From Rufibacter sediminis (lineage in GTDB: Bacteria > Bacteroidota > Bacteroidia > Cytophagales > Hymenobacteraceae), in the NCBI RefSeq assembly GCF_014269285.1, contig NZ_JACOAF010000004.1, positions 150,251-214,250 on the forward strand: a stretch of DNA of 64,000 nucleotides, given 5' to 3'. The notes under the pieces are model-generated. The model had not been told where the DNA came from. It saw only the letters and a program-made list of their open reading frames with translations, and searched no databases. The position numbers and the translations under genes were made by a program. Shown piece by piece: positions 8,905-17,127 of the stretch (position 1 is its first letter; each line of letters opens with the position of its first letter).

Positions 8905-9414
8905 TCAAACTCCTACGATAGCGCTTCGGCGCTCCAGCAGGTATGTGTCGCGCCATTGGCCGTTCAATTGACCCAGCCGCTCCCGCAGCCCCACTACCCT
9001 GAATCCGCATTTCTGGTGCAGGGCTACGCTCGCTTCGTTCTCCTTCAGAATGCCGGCCTGTAGGGTCCAGATGCCATTGGCTTCCGAAGAGATAATCAGT
9101 TCTTGGAGCAGTCTCGGCCCGATGCCTTTCCCGCGGTAGTTTTCTCCCAGGTAAATGCTGACCTCGGCCACGCCGCCGTACACGCATCTTCCGGAAACGG
9201 GACTCAAAGCAGCCCATCCGGCCACGTTTCCATCAGGGGCAAGGGCCACAAGACGGCTGTGGGAGAGGTGCCCCTCGTTCCATTTCTCCCATGCTGGGGC
9301 AGAGGTCTCCAGGGTGGCGTTCTGGGTGGCAATGCCTTGTTCATAAATGGATTTCACCTGAGGGTAATGTTTTGCTAGAAGCGGTTGCAGGGAAATTGAC
9401 GTGATGGTTTCCAT
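8905..9414 (-). CDS. GNAT family N-acetyltransferase, phosphinothricin acetyltransferase-like
   Basis: The 169-residue length is typical of the Pat/Bar/MddA group, which acetylates glutamate analogues such as phosphinothricin or methionine sulfoximine using acetyl-CoA. Visible features are IYEQGIATQNATLET near the N-terminus and VAEVSIYLGENYRGKGIGPRLL, typed here in parts, with the acetyl-CoA loop RGKGIG. EASVALHQKCGFRVVG and a Trp-Arg-Asp segment near the end are typical of the group. It is transcribed alone; the actual substrate is unknown. Confidence 0.85.
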   Translation of the reverse strand: METITSISLQPLLAKHYPQVKSIYEQGIATQNATLETSAPAWEKWNEGHLSHSRLVALAPDGNVAGWAALSPVSGRCVYGGVAEVSIYLGENYRGKGIGPRLLQELIISSEANGIWTLQAGILKENEASVALHQKCGFRVVGLRERLGQLNGQWRDTYLLERRSAIVGV

Positions 9415-9836
9415 ATACAGGTGTCTAAAATGGGGCTAACGTGCGCTTGACAGCGTTCAGCAGGTAATGAAGCAGCGGCGGCGCTCTCCTGCTACACTCT
9501 GCCGTAGGTAGTGGCCTCACCAAATGTATAAAATGTTTCCCATTCCACGCCTTTAGACTAGCTTCTCTGGTTTTATACACATCTCAATCCAGTTGTGTCA
9601 GTTTCTAGACAGTAAGGCATTCTCATTTTTAGCTTGTTTTTAGGTAATTGTGCTAAAAGCATTGGAGGTGTTTTGCCGTCTTCTTGCTATATGTATCATC
9701 AGGAAAAGGTGTTTTATGCATCCCTTTTGGATGTTGTGGAAAAATAAACTACCTGTTAAGCAGAGGCGAGGCAAACAAAATGCTAAAATTATTAGTAAAA
9801 TTGAACCGAGAACCTGTTTATGTAACGCCTTGACCT
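9415..9836. other. divergent intergenic region upstream of umuD
   Basis: Promoter region between the minus-strand acetyltransferase and plus-strand umuDC. It is AT-rich from about 9530 onward. A degenerate hairpin-family copy may lie at 9626-9658 (TTTTTAGC and GCTAAAAG). I could not find a clean TTG-N19-TAnnTTTG promoter or a recognisable LexA box. No gene is seen. Confidence 0.5.
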
Positions 9837-10265
9837 ATGCTTGTAGAAGAACTGTACGCTGCCGAAGTTGACTTTGCCGCTTTTGAGATGCCTCTTTACG
9901 GGACCTTGGTGCCCGCCGGCTTTCCATCGCCCGCCGATGATTACCTGGAGGCGCAATTAAATTTACACAGCTACCTTATTCCTCGACCCACAACCACTTT
10001 TTTGGTAAGAGTGAGTGGGGAGTCTATGCTGAAGGCGGGTATCCGGTCCGGTGATCTGTTGGTGGTGGATCGTTCCCTGAGGGCCACCGACCAACGCATT
10101 GTATTGGCGGCCTTGAACGGAGAGTATACTGTGAAACGCTACTGTGAACAAGGTGGAAAACGGTTTCTGAAAGCCGAGAACGATCTGTACCCCACCATTG
10201 AGCTGAGGCCGGAGGATGATTTTTCTATTTGGGGAGTGGTGACCTCGGTGGTGCATCAGTTTTAG
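9837..10265 (+). CDS. umuD: UmuD-like S24 self-cleaving SOS protein
   Basis: 142 residues, the usual length. The self-cleavage site is Ala27-Gly28 in LVPAGFPSP. The catalytic Ser63 lies in VSGESMLKAG and Lys100 in GEYTVKR, the Ser/Lys dyad of LexA/UmuD peptidases. There is no DNA-binding domain, which separates it from LexA. After RecA-stimulated cleavage UmuD' joins UmuC to form DNA polymerase V for translesion synthesis. The ATG at 9837 is the only start consistent with family length. umuC begins 11 bp after the stop, so the two form an operon. Confidence 0.94.
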   Translation: MLVEELYAAEVDFAAFEMPLYGTLVPAGFPSPADDYLEAQLNLHSYLIPRPTTTFLVRVSGESMLKAGIRSGDLLVVDRSLRATDQRIVLAALNGEYTVKRYCEQGGKRFLKAENDLYPTIELRPEDDFSIWGVVTSVVHQF

Positions 10266-10276
10266 AAAGGAGAGAG

Positions 10277-11539
10277 ATGTTTGCGCTGGTTGATTGTAAT
10301 AACTTCTACGTGTCCTGTGAGCGGGTTTTTGATGCCAGTCTCCAGGGGAAGCCGGTGGTGGTCTTGTCCAACAACGATGGCTGCATTATTTCCCGCTCGC
10401 AGGAGGCCAAAGATCTGGGCATCAAGATGGGGGAGCCCTATTTCAAGCGGAGACGGTGGCTGGCCGAGCAGGGTGTGCGGGTCTTTTCTTCCAATTACAC
10501 GCTCTACGGCGATATGTCTGGGCGGGTGATGGAAGTCTTGAGCAATTTCACGCCGGAGTTGGAGGTGTATTCCGTTGATGAAGCTTTCTTGCGGCTAGAT
10601 GGTTTTCTGCAGCAGGATCTGCTGACTTATAGTCAAACCATTCAGGAGACGATTGGGCGCGGACTGGGCATTCCGGTGTGCGTGGGAATCGCGCCTTCCA
10701 AAACGCTGGCCAAAATGGCAAACCATTTGGCCAAGAAAAAGCGACAGCAAAGTGGCGGCGTATGGATCATTAGCACGGAAGAGGAACGGGAGCAGGCATT
10801 AAAAGACGTGTCTATTGGAGATGTGTGGGGAGTAGGCCGGCAATACGCCGCCCGATTGCAGGCTGCTGGCGTGCAGACCGCCTGGGACCTGACGCAGCGT
10901 AGCTCAGATTGGGTGCGGCAACACCTGGGTGGTGTGGTAGGGGTTCGCTTGCTGAAAGAACTGCAGGGAAAACCTTGCGTGCAGACGGCGTTGTTGCAGG
11001 ATAAGAAAAGTATTGCCTGTACCCGGTCCTTCGGGAAGCCGGTGCAGGACTTGACCCAATTGCAGGAAGCGGTGGCCACCTACGCCACGCGGGCGGCGGA
11101 GAAACTTCGGCGGCAGAAGTCAGCGGCCGGGGCTGTCACCGTTTTCATCCATACCAGCCGGTTCGCGCCGGTGGAGCAGTATTTCCGAAGCATCACCCTG
11201 GAGTTACCGGTCGCCACAGATTCAACTCTGGAGCTGGTGCAGTTGGCAGTAGATGGAGTGAAGAAAATCTTCCGGCCTGATATCCAATACGCCAAAGCCG
11301 GCGTCATCCTCACGGAGCTGGTGCCGGTCCAAAGTATCCAAGCCGATTTGTTTCAGGTGCCTACGGTGGTGGAACACAAAGGACTCATGAAGGCAGTAGA
11401 CCATATCAACCAGACTTGGGGCAGCGGTACGGTAGTGCTGGCTGCTGCAGGGGGGCAGCAAGAATGGCAGATGTTGAAAGGCATGCGCTCACGCCGGTTT
11501 ACCACCCACTGGAATGACCTGCTCTGGGTGAGATGTTAG
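10277..11539 (+). CDS. umuC: UmuC-like Y-family DNA polymerase V subunit
   Basis: 420 residues. The start was placed at ATG 10277 (MFALVDCNNFYVSCER), where Y-family proteins begin, not at the upstream in-frame ATG. AAAGGAGAGAG just before it is an unusually good ribosome-binding site for this phylum. Catalytic features are DCNNFYVSCERVF (metal-binding Asp), SNYTLYGDMSGRVM and YSVDEAFL (the SxDE box). HhH and little-finger domains occupy roughly residues 170-350. It acts with the UmuD-like protein encoded upstream in error-prone lesion bypass. A hairpin-family repeat starts at its stop codon. Confidence 0.95.
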   Translation: MFALVDCNNFYVSCERVFDASLQGKPVVVLSNNDGCIISRSQEAKDLGIKMGEPYFKRRRWLAEQGVRVFSSNYTLYGDMSGRVMEVLSNFTPELEVYSVDEAFLRLDGFLQQDLLTYSQTIQETIGRGLGIPVCVGIAPSKTLAKMANHLAKKKRQQSGGVWIISTEEEREQALKDVSIGDVWGVGRQYAARLQAAGVQTAWDLTQRSSDWVRQHLGGVVGVRLLKELQGKPCVQTALLQDKKSIACTRSFGKPVQDLTQLQEAVATYATRAAEKLRRQKSAAGAVTVFIHTSRFAPVEQYFRSITLELPVATDSTLELVQLAVDGVKKIFRPDIQYAKAGVILTELVPVQSIQADLFQVPTVVEHKGLMKAVDHINQTWGSGTVVLAAAGGQQEWQMLKGMRSRRFTTHWNDLLWVRC

Positions 11540-11579
11540 CTGTTTTGGTGGTGTTTTCCCTAAACTAGCCCAAAACGGC
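11539..11579. repeat. GTTTTARGCC hairpin element, copy 7
   Basis: GCTGTTTTGG, central GTTTTCCC, right arm GCCCAAAACGGC. It starts at the last base of the umuC stop codon. Confidence 0.7.
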
Positions 11580-11657
11580 AAGCTGGCGCGGAGGCTTAGA
11601 GCCTAGTCTGAGACATTGGTGCTGTTTCGTGGTTCCCCTATTCCTGCCGTAAACGTC

Positions 11658-11725
11658 CGCTTTATCTAGTTTCGTTTTTGGCTCGTTTTAGCAAAATCAT
11701 ACCAAAAATGAGACTAGATAAAGCG
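11658..11725. repeat. long hairpin with family core and extended arms, copy 8
   Basis: The left arm CGCTTTATCTAGTTTCGTTT continues into TTGG. The right arm starts CCAAAAATGAG and ends ACTAGATAAAGCG. By eye 22 of 24 arm positions pair around a 20-nt loop. The outer CGCTTTATCTAGT arm is unique to this copy. Confidence 0.85.
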
Positions 11726-11830
11726 ACACAAGCCCACGTTAAGACGAGATGATCATCAGTTTCATCGTCAGGTTAGCTGACGTGAGGAGATTAGCCCCGG
11801 TCAGGTCAAGTGCCGCAAATTGAAGGAAAT

Positions 11831-11870
11831 AGGCTAGGCTAACCTGCGTAAGAGTAGGTTAGCCTAGCCT
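11831..11870. terminator. perfect 15-bp stem-loop between umuC and manC 3' ends
   Basis: AGGCTAGGCTAACCT pairs exactly with AGGTTAGCCTAGCCT around a 10-nt loop. It lies 65 bp beyond the manC stop. There is no good T tract on either strand, so a termination role is tentative. Confidence 0.5.
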
Positions 11871-11935
11871 GTATGAAAATGCCAGAACTTCTGTTGTGCT
11901 GTGCCTTCTTCTTTTCAGTGTGCAGCATAAAGAAC

Positions 11936-13021
11936 TCAGACATACAGCATGCCTTTGCTCTCCTTCGCGTGCGAGACGAAGTCCTTGACCTGCTGTTCGT
12001 TTTTGCGCTGGCAGATCATCAGAACATTGTTGTGCTCGGCTACTATGTAATCCTGTAAGCCCTGGATGACGACCAGTTTGTTCTGCGGGGTTTTGATGAT
12101 GCAGTTCTGGGTGTCATACAACATGATCTCGCCATCCACTACATTGCCCTCAGGAGTTTTGTCGGCGATGCTGTAGAGCGAGTTCCAGGTGCCCACGTCT
12201 GACCAACCTAAATCCCCCAGGATCACGTGCACGTTTTCGGCCTTCTCCATGATGCCATAATCAATGGAGACGTTGCGGCAGTGGGTGTAAGCTGAGTCTA
12301 TGAAGGATTCCTCCTCAGGGGTGTAAAACGAGGTGCTTCCTTTCTCAAAGAGATCGGCTACGTCTTTCAGGTGGGTTCTGAAGGCCTTCAGGATAGAATT
12401 GACGTTCCAGATGAAAATGCCGGCGTTCCAGACAAAGTCCCCGCTCTGTAGAAATCTCTGGGCTGTTTCCAGGGATGGCTTCTCGGCGAAGGTTTTTACT
12501 TTCTTGGAGGGAGTGGCGCTGTCTGAGTCATATTGGATGTACCCGTAACCAGTATCTGGCCGGGTAGGTTTAATGCCTATCGTTACCAGAATATCTTCCT
12601 GGCAGGCGACTTCCAGCGCTTGCTGCACGCACTCCAGAAAAGCCTGTTCCCGTAAAATCACATGGTCGGCAGGGGCTACCAGTATGTTGGCCTCGGGGTT
12701 CTTCTGGGCTATTTTGTAGCAGGCATAAGCAATGCACGGGGCGGTGTTGCGGCCAATAGGTTCCTGCAGGATTTGCTCGTCATTTAAGTCTGGAAAATGC
12801 TGTTGCACTAGTTCCTTGTACTCTCTATTAGTAACGATGTAAATGTTTTCTCTCGGGCAGATGGTGGCAAAGCGTTTTACCGTGGTCTGAATCATGCTTT
12901 CCCCAATGCCTAGCACATCATGAAACTGTTTGGGGTAATTATTTCTGCTGAAGGGCCAAAACCTGCTGCCAACTCCGCCAGCCATCACAACCACATATGT
13001 GTTCTCGGGTAAACGTTTCAT
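11936..13021 (-). CDS. manC: mannose-1-phosphate guanylyltransferase
   Basis: 361 residues, the length of the single-domain form without the C-terminal phosphomannose-isomerase cupin. The nucleotidyltransferase signature VMAGGVGSRFWPFSR is followed by YPKQF. EPIGRNTAPCIAYA and FAEKP (metal/substrate regions) are conserved. It makes GDP-mannose from GTP and mannose 1-phosphate, a precursor for mannose- or fucose-type sugars of surface polysaccharides, which fits the neighbouring cluster. A strong promoter reads into it from 13102 to 13073. Confidence 0.95.
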   Translation of the reverse strand: MKRLPENTYVVVMAGGVGSRFWPFSRNNYPKQFHDVLGIGESMIQTTVKRFATICPRENIYIVTNREYKELVQQHFPDLNDEQILQEPIGRNTAPCIAYACYKIAQKNPEANILVAPADHVILREQAFLECVQQALEVACQEDILVTIGIKPTRPDTGYGYIQYDSDSATPSKKVKTFAEKPSLETAQRFLQSGDFVWNAGIFIWNVNSILKAFRTHLKDVADLFEKGSTSFYTPEEESFIDSAYTHCRNVSIDYGIMEKAENVHVILGDLGWSDVGTWNSLYSIADKTPEGNVVDGEIMLYDTQNCIIKTPQNKLVVIQGLQDYIVAEHNNVLMICQRKNEQQVKDFVSHAKESKGMLYV

Positions 13022-13072
13022 ATAGTAAACTGTAATTGAGATTTAGAGATGATGATGCCTTATGAAGCGAAA

Positions 13073-13102
13073 CAAAGTTACACTTGTATAAGCAATATCC
13101 AA
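13073..13102 (-). promoter_or_regulatory. predicted primary-sigma promoter of manC
   Basis: Read on the minus strand: TTG (13102-13100), 19 nt, then TAACTTTG (13080-13073), an exact fit to TTG-N19-TAnnTTTG. It leaves a leader of roughly 45-50 nt before the manC ATG. Confidence 0.8.
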
Positions 13103-13263
13103 AATAATATTTAATTTATTAAATTATGTAATGCAAACGTTGGAAAAGAATAGATAATTACGAATTTTAAAGGTATGGATTAATTTTGTTATGTGATTTT
13201 CAAAAAATGTACCATAATTCTATGGGTGAACTTGTCTGAAATATAGAAGCATTGTAACTTTTT

Positions 13264-13293
13264 TTGCCTTTGATTAGAATAAGGGTATGTTTG
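13264..13293 (+). promoter_or_regulatory. predicted primary-sigma promoter of ugd-uxs
   Basis: TTG (13264-13266), 19 nt, then TATGTTTG (13286-13293), an exact fit to TTG-N19-TAnnTTTG. An upstream in-frame ATG at 13287 lies inside this box, which supports ATG 13359 as the real ugd start. Confidence 0.8.
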
Positions 13294-13358
13294 TAGGAAG
13301 AAATCCTAAGGATAATCTGTTTTTAGTTCTATTAAAATATAATTCTAAGACATTTGTT

Positions 13359-14711
13359 ATGAGAATCGCAGTAGTAGGAACGGGGTATGTGGGCCTGGTG
13401 ACGGGCACTTGTTTTGCCGAGGTGGGCATTGATGTGACGTGCATCGACGTGAACGTGAAGAAGATCGAGGACCTGCGGCAGGGTGTCCTGCCCATCTACG
13501 AGCCGGGGCTGGAGGAGATGGTGCTCCGCAACGTGGAGAAGGGGCGCCTGCACTTCTCCACGGACCTGGCCTCGGCCATCAAGGGCTGCGACGCGGCCTT
13601 CATCGCGGTGGGCACGCCCCCGGGGGAGGACGGCTCGGCGGACCTGAAGTACGTGCTGGGCGTGGCCCGGGAGATCGGCCAGCACATGGACGAGTACCTG
13701 GTGGTGGTGACCAAGAGCACCGTGCCGGTGGGCACGGCCAAGAAGGTGAAGCAGGCCGTAACTGAGGAGCTGGGGAAAAGAGGCTCTGGCCTGACGTTCG
13801 ACGTGGCCTCCAACCCCGAGTTCCTGAAGGAGGGCGCGGCGATCGACGACTTCCTCAAGCCGGATAGAATTGTCATCGGGGTGGAGTCTGAGCAGGCCGA
13901 GGAGGTGATGCGCCGGCTCTACAAGCCGTTCCTGTTGAACGGGCACCCGATCATCTTCATGGACGTGCCTAGCGCGGAGATGACCAAGTACGCGGCCAAC
14001 TCGATGCTGGCCACCAAGATCAGCTTCATGAACGACATCGCCAACCTGTGCGAGATCATGGGGGCGGACGTGAACATGGTGCGCCGCGGCATCGGCTCTG
14101 ATTCCCGGATCGGCAACAAGTTCATCTACCCGGGCATCGGCTACGGCGGCTCCTGCTTCCCCAAGGACGTGAAGGCCCTGATCAAGACGGCGGCGGAGAA
14201 CGGGTACCAAATGCAGATCCTGCAGGCGGTGGAGTCAGTGAACGAGAACCAGAAGGAGGTGCTCTTCAACAAGGTGATGAAGCACTTCGGCGGAGAACTT
14301 GCTGGGAAAACGTTTGCGCTGTGGGGGCTTTCCTTCAAGCCCAAGACCGACGACATGCGCGAGGCTCCTTCACTGGTGATCATCGAGAAGCTCCTGGCCG
14401 AGGGGGCGAGCGTGAAGGCGTACGACCCGGTGGCCATCAAGGAGGCGAAACACATGATCGGGGAGAACGACAGGGTGGAGTACGCCAAGGACGAGTACGA
14501 GGCCCTGATCGACGCCGACGCGCTGCTGATCGTGACGGAGTGGCCCGAGTTCCGCTCGCCCAACTTCCAGGTGATCGGCAAGCTGCTCAAGAGCAAGGTG
14601 ATCATCGACGGGCGCAACATCTACGAGGCCAAAGAACTGCAGGAGCAGGGCTTCGCATATTATGGCATCGGGGTGCGGGAGGTGCAACCGGTAATCGAAA
14701 TGACGAACTAA
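13359..14711 (+). CDS. ugd: UDP-glucose 6-dehydrogenase
   Basis: 450 residues starting [16 protein letters not shown], the Rossmann NAD site of the family. The catalytic Cys266 lies in [10 protein letters not shown], and the conserved Lys in [12 protein letters not shown]. The C-terminal UDP-binding domain contains [18 protein letters not shown]. It oxidises UDP-glucose twice to UDP-glucuronate, the substrate of the next gene's product. The start at 13359 fits the family and the promoter. Third codon positions are overwhelmingly G or C over most of the gene, unlike neighbouring genes, with short ordinary-looking patches (for example near 14290-14330). uxs starts 2 bp after the stop. Confidence 0.96.
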   Translation: MRIAVVGTGYVGLVTGTCFAEVGIDVTCIDVNVKKIEDLRQGVLPIYEPGLEEMVLRNVEKGRLHFSTDLASAIKGCDAAFIAVGTPPGEDGSADLKYVLGVAREIGQHMDEYLVVVTKSTVPVGTAKKVKQAVTEELGKRGSGLTFDVASNPEFLKEGAAIDDFLKPDRIVIGVESEQAEEVMRRLYKPFLLNGHPIIFMDVPSAEMTKYAANSMLATKISFMNDIANLCEIMGADVNMVRRGIGSDSRIGNKFIYPGIGYGGSCFPKDVKALIKTAAENGYQMQILQAVESVNENQKEVLFNKVMKHFGGELAGKTFALWGLSFKPKTDDMREAPSLVIIEKLLAEGASVKAYDPVAIKEAKHMIGENDRVEYAKDEYEALIDADALLIVTEWPEFRSPNFQVIGKLLKSKVIIDGRNIYEAKELQEQGFAYYGIGVREVQPVIEMTN

Positions 14712-14713
14712 GG

Positions 14714-15688
14714 ATGGGTAAAGACAGAAAACGCGTATTGATCACCGGCGGGGCCGGGTTCCTGGGCTCGCACCTGTGCGACCGCTTCATCAAGGAGGGC
14801 TGCCACGTGATCGCCATGGACAACCTGATCACTGGTGACCTTAAGAACATCGAGCACCTCTTCAAACTGGAGCAGTTCGAGTTCTATAACCATGATGTCT
14901 CCAAGTACGTGCACGTGCCGGGTCATTTAGATTATATCCTGCACTTCGCCTCGCCGGCCTCGCCCATCGACTACCTCAAGATCCCGATCCAGACCTTAAA
15001 AGTAGGGTCATTAGGAACACATAATCTACTTGGATTAGCCAAAGATAAGGGTGCTCGAATTCTGATCGCCTCCACCTCGGAGGTGTACGGCGACCCGGAG
15101 GTGCACCCGCAGGTGGAGGAGTACTGGGGGAACGTGAACCCGGTGGGGCCCCGGGGCTGCTACGACGAGGCCAAGCGCTTCCAGGAGGCCATCACCATGG
15201 CCTACCACACCCACCACGGGGTGGAGACCAGGATCGTGCGGATCTTCAACACCTACGGCCCGCGCATGCGCCTCAACGACGGCCGGGTGCTGCCGGCCTT
15301 CATGAGCCAGGCGCTCAGGGGGGAGGAGCTCTCCATCTTCGGGGACGGCTCTCAGACGCGCTCCTTCTGCTACGTGGACGACCTGGTGGAGGGTATCTAC
15401 CGGCTTCTGCTGAGCGACTACCCTCTGCCGGTGAACATCGGCAATCCCCATGAGATTACCATAAAGGAGTTCGCCGAGGAGATCTGCAGGCTGACGGGCG
15501 TGGAGCTCAAATTAGGCTATCAACCGCTTCCGGAGAACGACCCGCAGAAAAGGCGGCCCGACATCTCCAAGGCCCGCGAGATCCTGGGCTGGGAACCCAA
15601 GGTGTCCCGTGGGGAAGGGCTCAGACGCACCCTGGAGTACTTCAAAGAGCACGTGGAGTCCGCGCCCGTCGAGGCCAAGGTGTTCTAA
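14714..15688 (+). CDS. uxs: UDP-glucuronate decarboxylase (UDP-xylose synthase)
   Basis: 324 residues from ATG 14714, preceded by AAGG. The same frame stays open back into ugd, but homologues begin at this Met. It is an extended SDR enzyme: NAD motif [18 protein letters not shown], and catalytic Tyr150 and Lys154 in [20 protein letters not shown] and NTYGPRM are typical of UXS. It converts UDP-glucuronate to UDP-xylose and CO2. Codon use is very GC-rich like ugd, except for an abruptly AT-rich stretch at about 14992-15065, which suggests mosaic ancestry. Confidence 0.94.
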   Translation: MGKDRKRVLITGGAGFLGSHLCDRFIKEGCHVIAMDNLITGDLKNIEHLFKLEQFEFYNHDVSKYVHVPGHLDYILHFASPASPIDYLKIPIQTLKVGSLGTHNLLGLAKDKGARILIASTSEVYGDPEVHPQVEEYWGNVNPVGPRGCYDEAKRFQEAITMAYHTHHGVETRIVRIFNTYGPRMRLNDGRVLPAFMSQALRGEELSIFGDGSQTRSFCYVDDLVEGIYRLLLSDYPLPVNIGNPHEITIKEFAEEICRLTGVELKLGYQPLPENDPQKRRPDISKAREILGWEPKVSRGEGLRRTLEYFKEHVESAPVEAKVF

Positions 15689-15963
15689 GGCTTCAAAAAT
15701 TTCTTTTTTTAAACTTATAGTTATAATTGAATTGTGGAGTAATTGTAATCTTATATTTTGGTGTACCGACGCACCTTTTTTTACACAATAGCTGCCAACT
15801 GAAGTAACCACAGCATAAGCAATTCTAAATAAAGTGAAGCACTAAAATCTTAAGGGCTTTCCTCTTTAGAGATTCAATAAGGTTGTTTTAAGTTTAGGAA
15901 TTGTACAATTAAAGCACCACTTAAAATTAAGTGAGTTGTTGTAAAATAATTTCAACCTAAAGA

Positions 15964-17118
15964 ATGAAGATTTTACATTTTTGTGATCAGTTTTCCCCCT
16001 TGTCAGAGACATTTATTTATGATCTGATTGTGCAGTTGGAAGAAACAGGTGTTGAGAACACCATTGTGACTAATAAAAGGTTAAACGAAAATGAGAGACC
16101 CTTTGATAAAGTTGTTGAAGTTCCTAAATACAAAAAGAATCTGGTAGAAAGGTTTGTTTATAAACTCCAAGTTGTTTCAAGACTCAAATCAAATGTAGCT
16201 ATTGAATGGGGAATAGTAAGGAACGCTATTGCTGATCAGCACCTAGTTGAAAAGGCAGATGTAATTCATGCTCATTACGGGCCGCAAGGGTGTGCTATTT
16301 TACCACTGGCACAAGCTTTTAATAAACCTTTGGTTGTGTCTTTTCATGGATTTGATGCTTTTCAAATTTCAAAAGATCCTTTTTGGTTCAGACAATTACA
16401 TATTCTCTTTCAGGGTGCTTCTATCATTACTGTTGTTTCTAAGATGATGAGGGAGCACCTGATCACATTAGGTTGCCCTGCAAGCAAATTGAGAGTGATC
16501 CATGTTGGTAAACAGATTAATAACTATGCTTTCAAGCCTCCAGTTGATAAAAAAATAAGGGATTTTATCTCTGTTGGCCGTATGGTGGAGAAAAAAGGTC
16601 ACATAGACGGTGTGAAGGCAATTGAGCAGTTACTTAATAAATACCCTGACCTTTCCCTAAAAATTATAGGAGACGGACCCTTATTAGAAGAGGTAAGGCT
16701 TTATGTTGAGCAGCACGCACTGAAGTCACATGTGCACATTTTAGGTAGCGTAAGCCATGCAGAGACCAAGCGCCAATTCTATGAAGCAGATGCATTTCTT
16801 CTTTGCAGTAAAACGGCAAGCAACGGTGATATGGAGGGTGTTCCTACCGTACTTATGGAGGCCCAGTTCTTAGGATTGCCTTGTGTTTCAACCAAGCATT
16901 CTGGAATTCCTGAAGTGATACCTGAAAATAACCAGTGGCTCCTGGCAAATGAGGGAGATGTAGATTCTATTTCTAAAGCAATTGAAGCGTTGTTAAATGC
17001 ACCATATGAAGTAGTGCACACTGCGGCGGTAGAAGCCAGAAGGAAAGTAGAGGTTGAATTTGATCAATTCAAAGAGGCTGAAAAACTAAAAGAAATTTAT
17101 CTAAACATACGGAAGTAG
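15964..17118 (+). CDS. GT4 family glycosyltransferase (WcaL-like)
   Basis: 384 residues, GT-B fold. The N-terminus reads MKILHFCDQFSPLSETFI, similar to colanic-acid transferase WcaL and relatives. HAHYGPQGCAI and SFHGFDAF mark the acceptor side. The retaining GT4 donor motif is EGVPTVLMEAQFLGLP, with two Glu seven residues apart, preceded by SVGRMVEKKGH. It is the first gene of the AT-rich polysaccharide block, behind a 275-bp AT-rich spacer in which I found no clean promoter. Sugar donor and acceptor are unknown. Confidence 0.88.
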   Translation: MKILHFCDQFSPLSETFIYDLIVQLEETGVENTIVTNKRLNENERPFDKVVEVPKYKKNLVERFVYKLQVVSRLKSNVAIEWGIVRNAIADQHLVEKADVIHAHYGPQGCAILPLAQAFNKPLVVSFHGFDAFQISKDPFWFRQLHILFQGASIITVVSKMMREHLITLGCPASKLRVIHVGKQINNYAFKPPVDKKIRDFISVGRMVEKKGHIDGVKAIEQLLNKYPDLSLKIIGDGPLLEEVRLYVEQHALKSHVHILGSVSHAETKRQFYEADAFLLCSKTASNGDMEGVPTVLMEAQFLGLPCVSTKHSGIPEVIPENNQWLLANEGDVDSISKAIEALLNAPYEVVHTAAVEARRKVEVEFDQFKEAEKLKEIYLNIRK

Positions 17119-17127
17119 AGAAATCTT

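Larger units (their letters stand above)
11540..11935. other. convergent intergenic region full of inverted repeats
   Basis: No gene. Between the 3' ends of umuC and manC lie, in order, hairpin copy 7, a long hairpin (11658-11725), a small stem CGTCAG/CTGACG (11766-11782) and a perfect 15-bp stem (11831-11870). Confidence 0.8.
13022..13358. other. divergent promoter region between manC and ugd
   Basis: 337 bp, strongly AT-rich, without genes. It carries two consensus-like Bacteroidota promoters pointing outward (separate entries). A further TAATTTTG at 13181-13188 matches the -7 box but lacks a spaced TTG. Confidence 0.8.

Noticed and set aside
13287..13358. Longer ugd start at 13287
   Set aside because: That ATG lies inside the predicted TATGTTTG -7 box, and the extra 24 residues would precede the nucleotide-binding strand that starts the family.
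13332..14210. 292-codon minus-strand open frame opposite ugd
   Set aside because: Caused by the GC-rich third positions of ugd, which remove antisense stop codons; the product is a His/Arg/Leu-rich shadow.
14321..15688. uxs read as a 455-residue protein starting inside ugd
   Set aside because: The first 131 residues overlap ugd in another frame and are Arg/Gly-rich noise; UXS proteins begin at [13 protein letters not shown] (14714).
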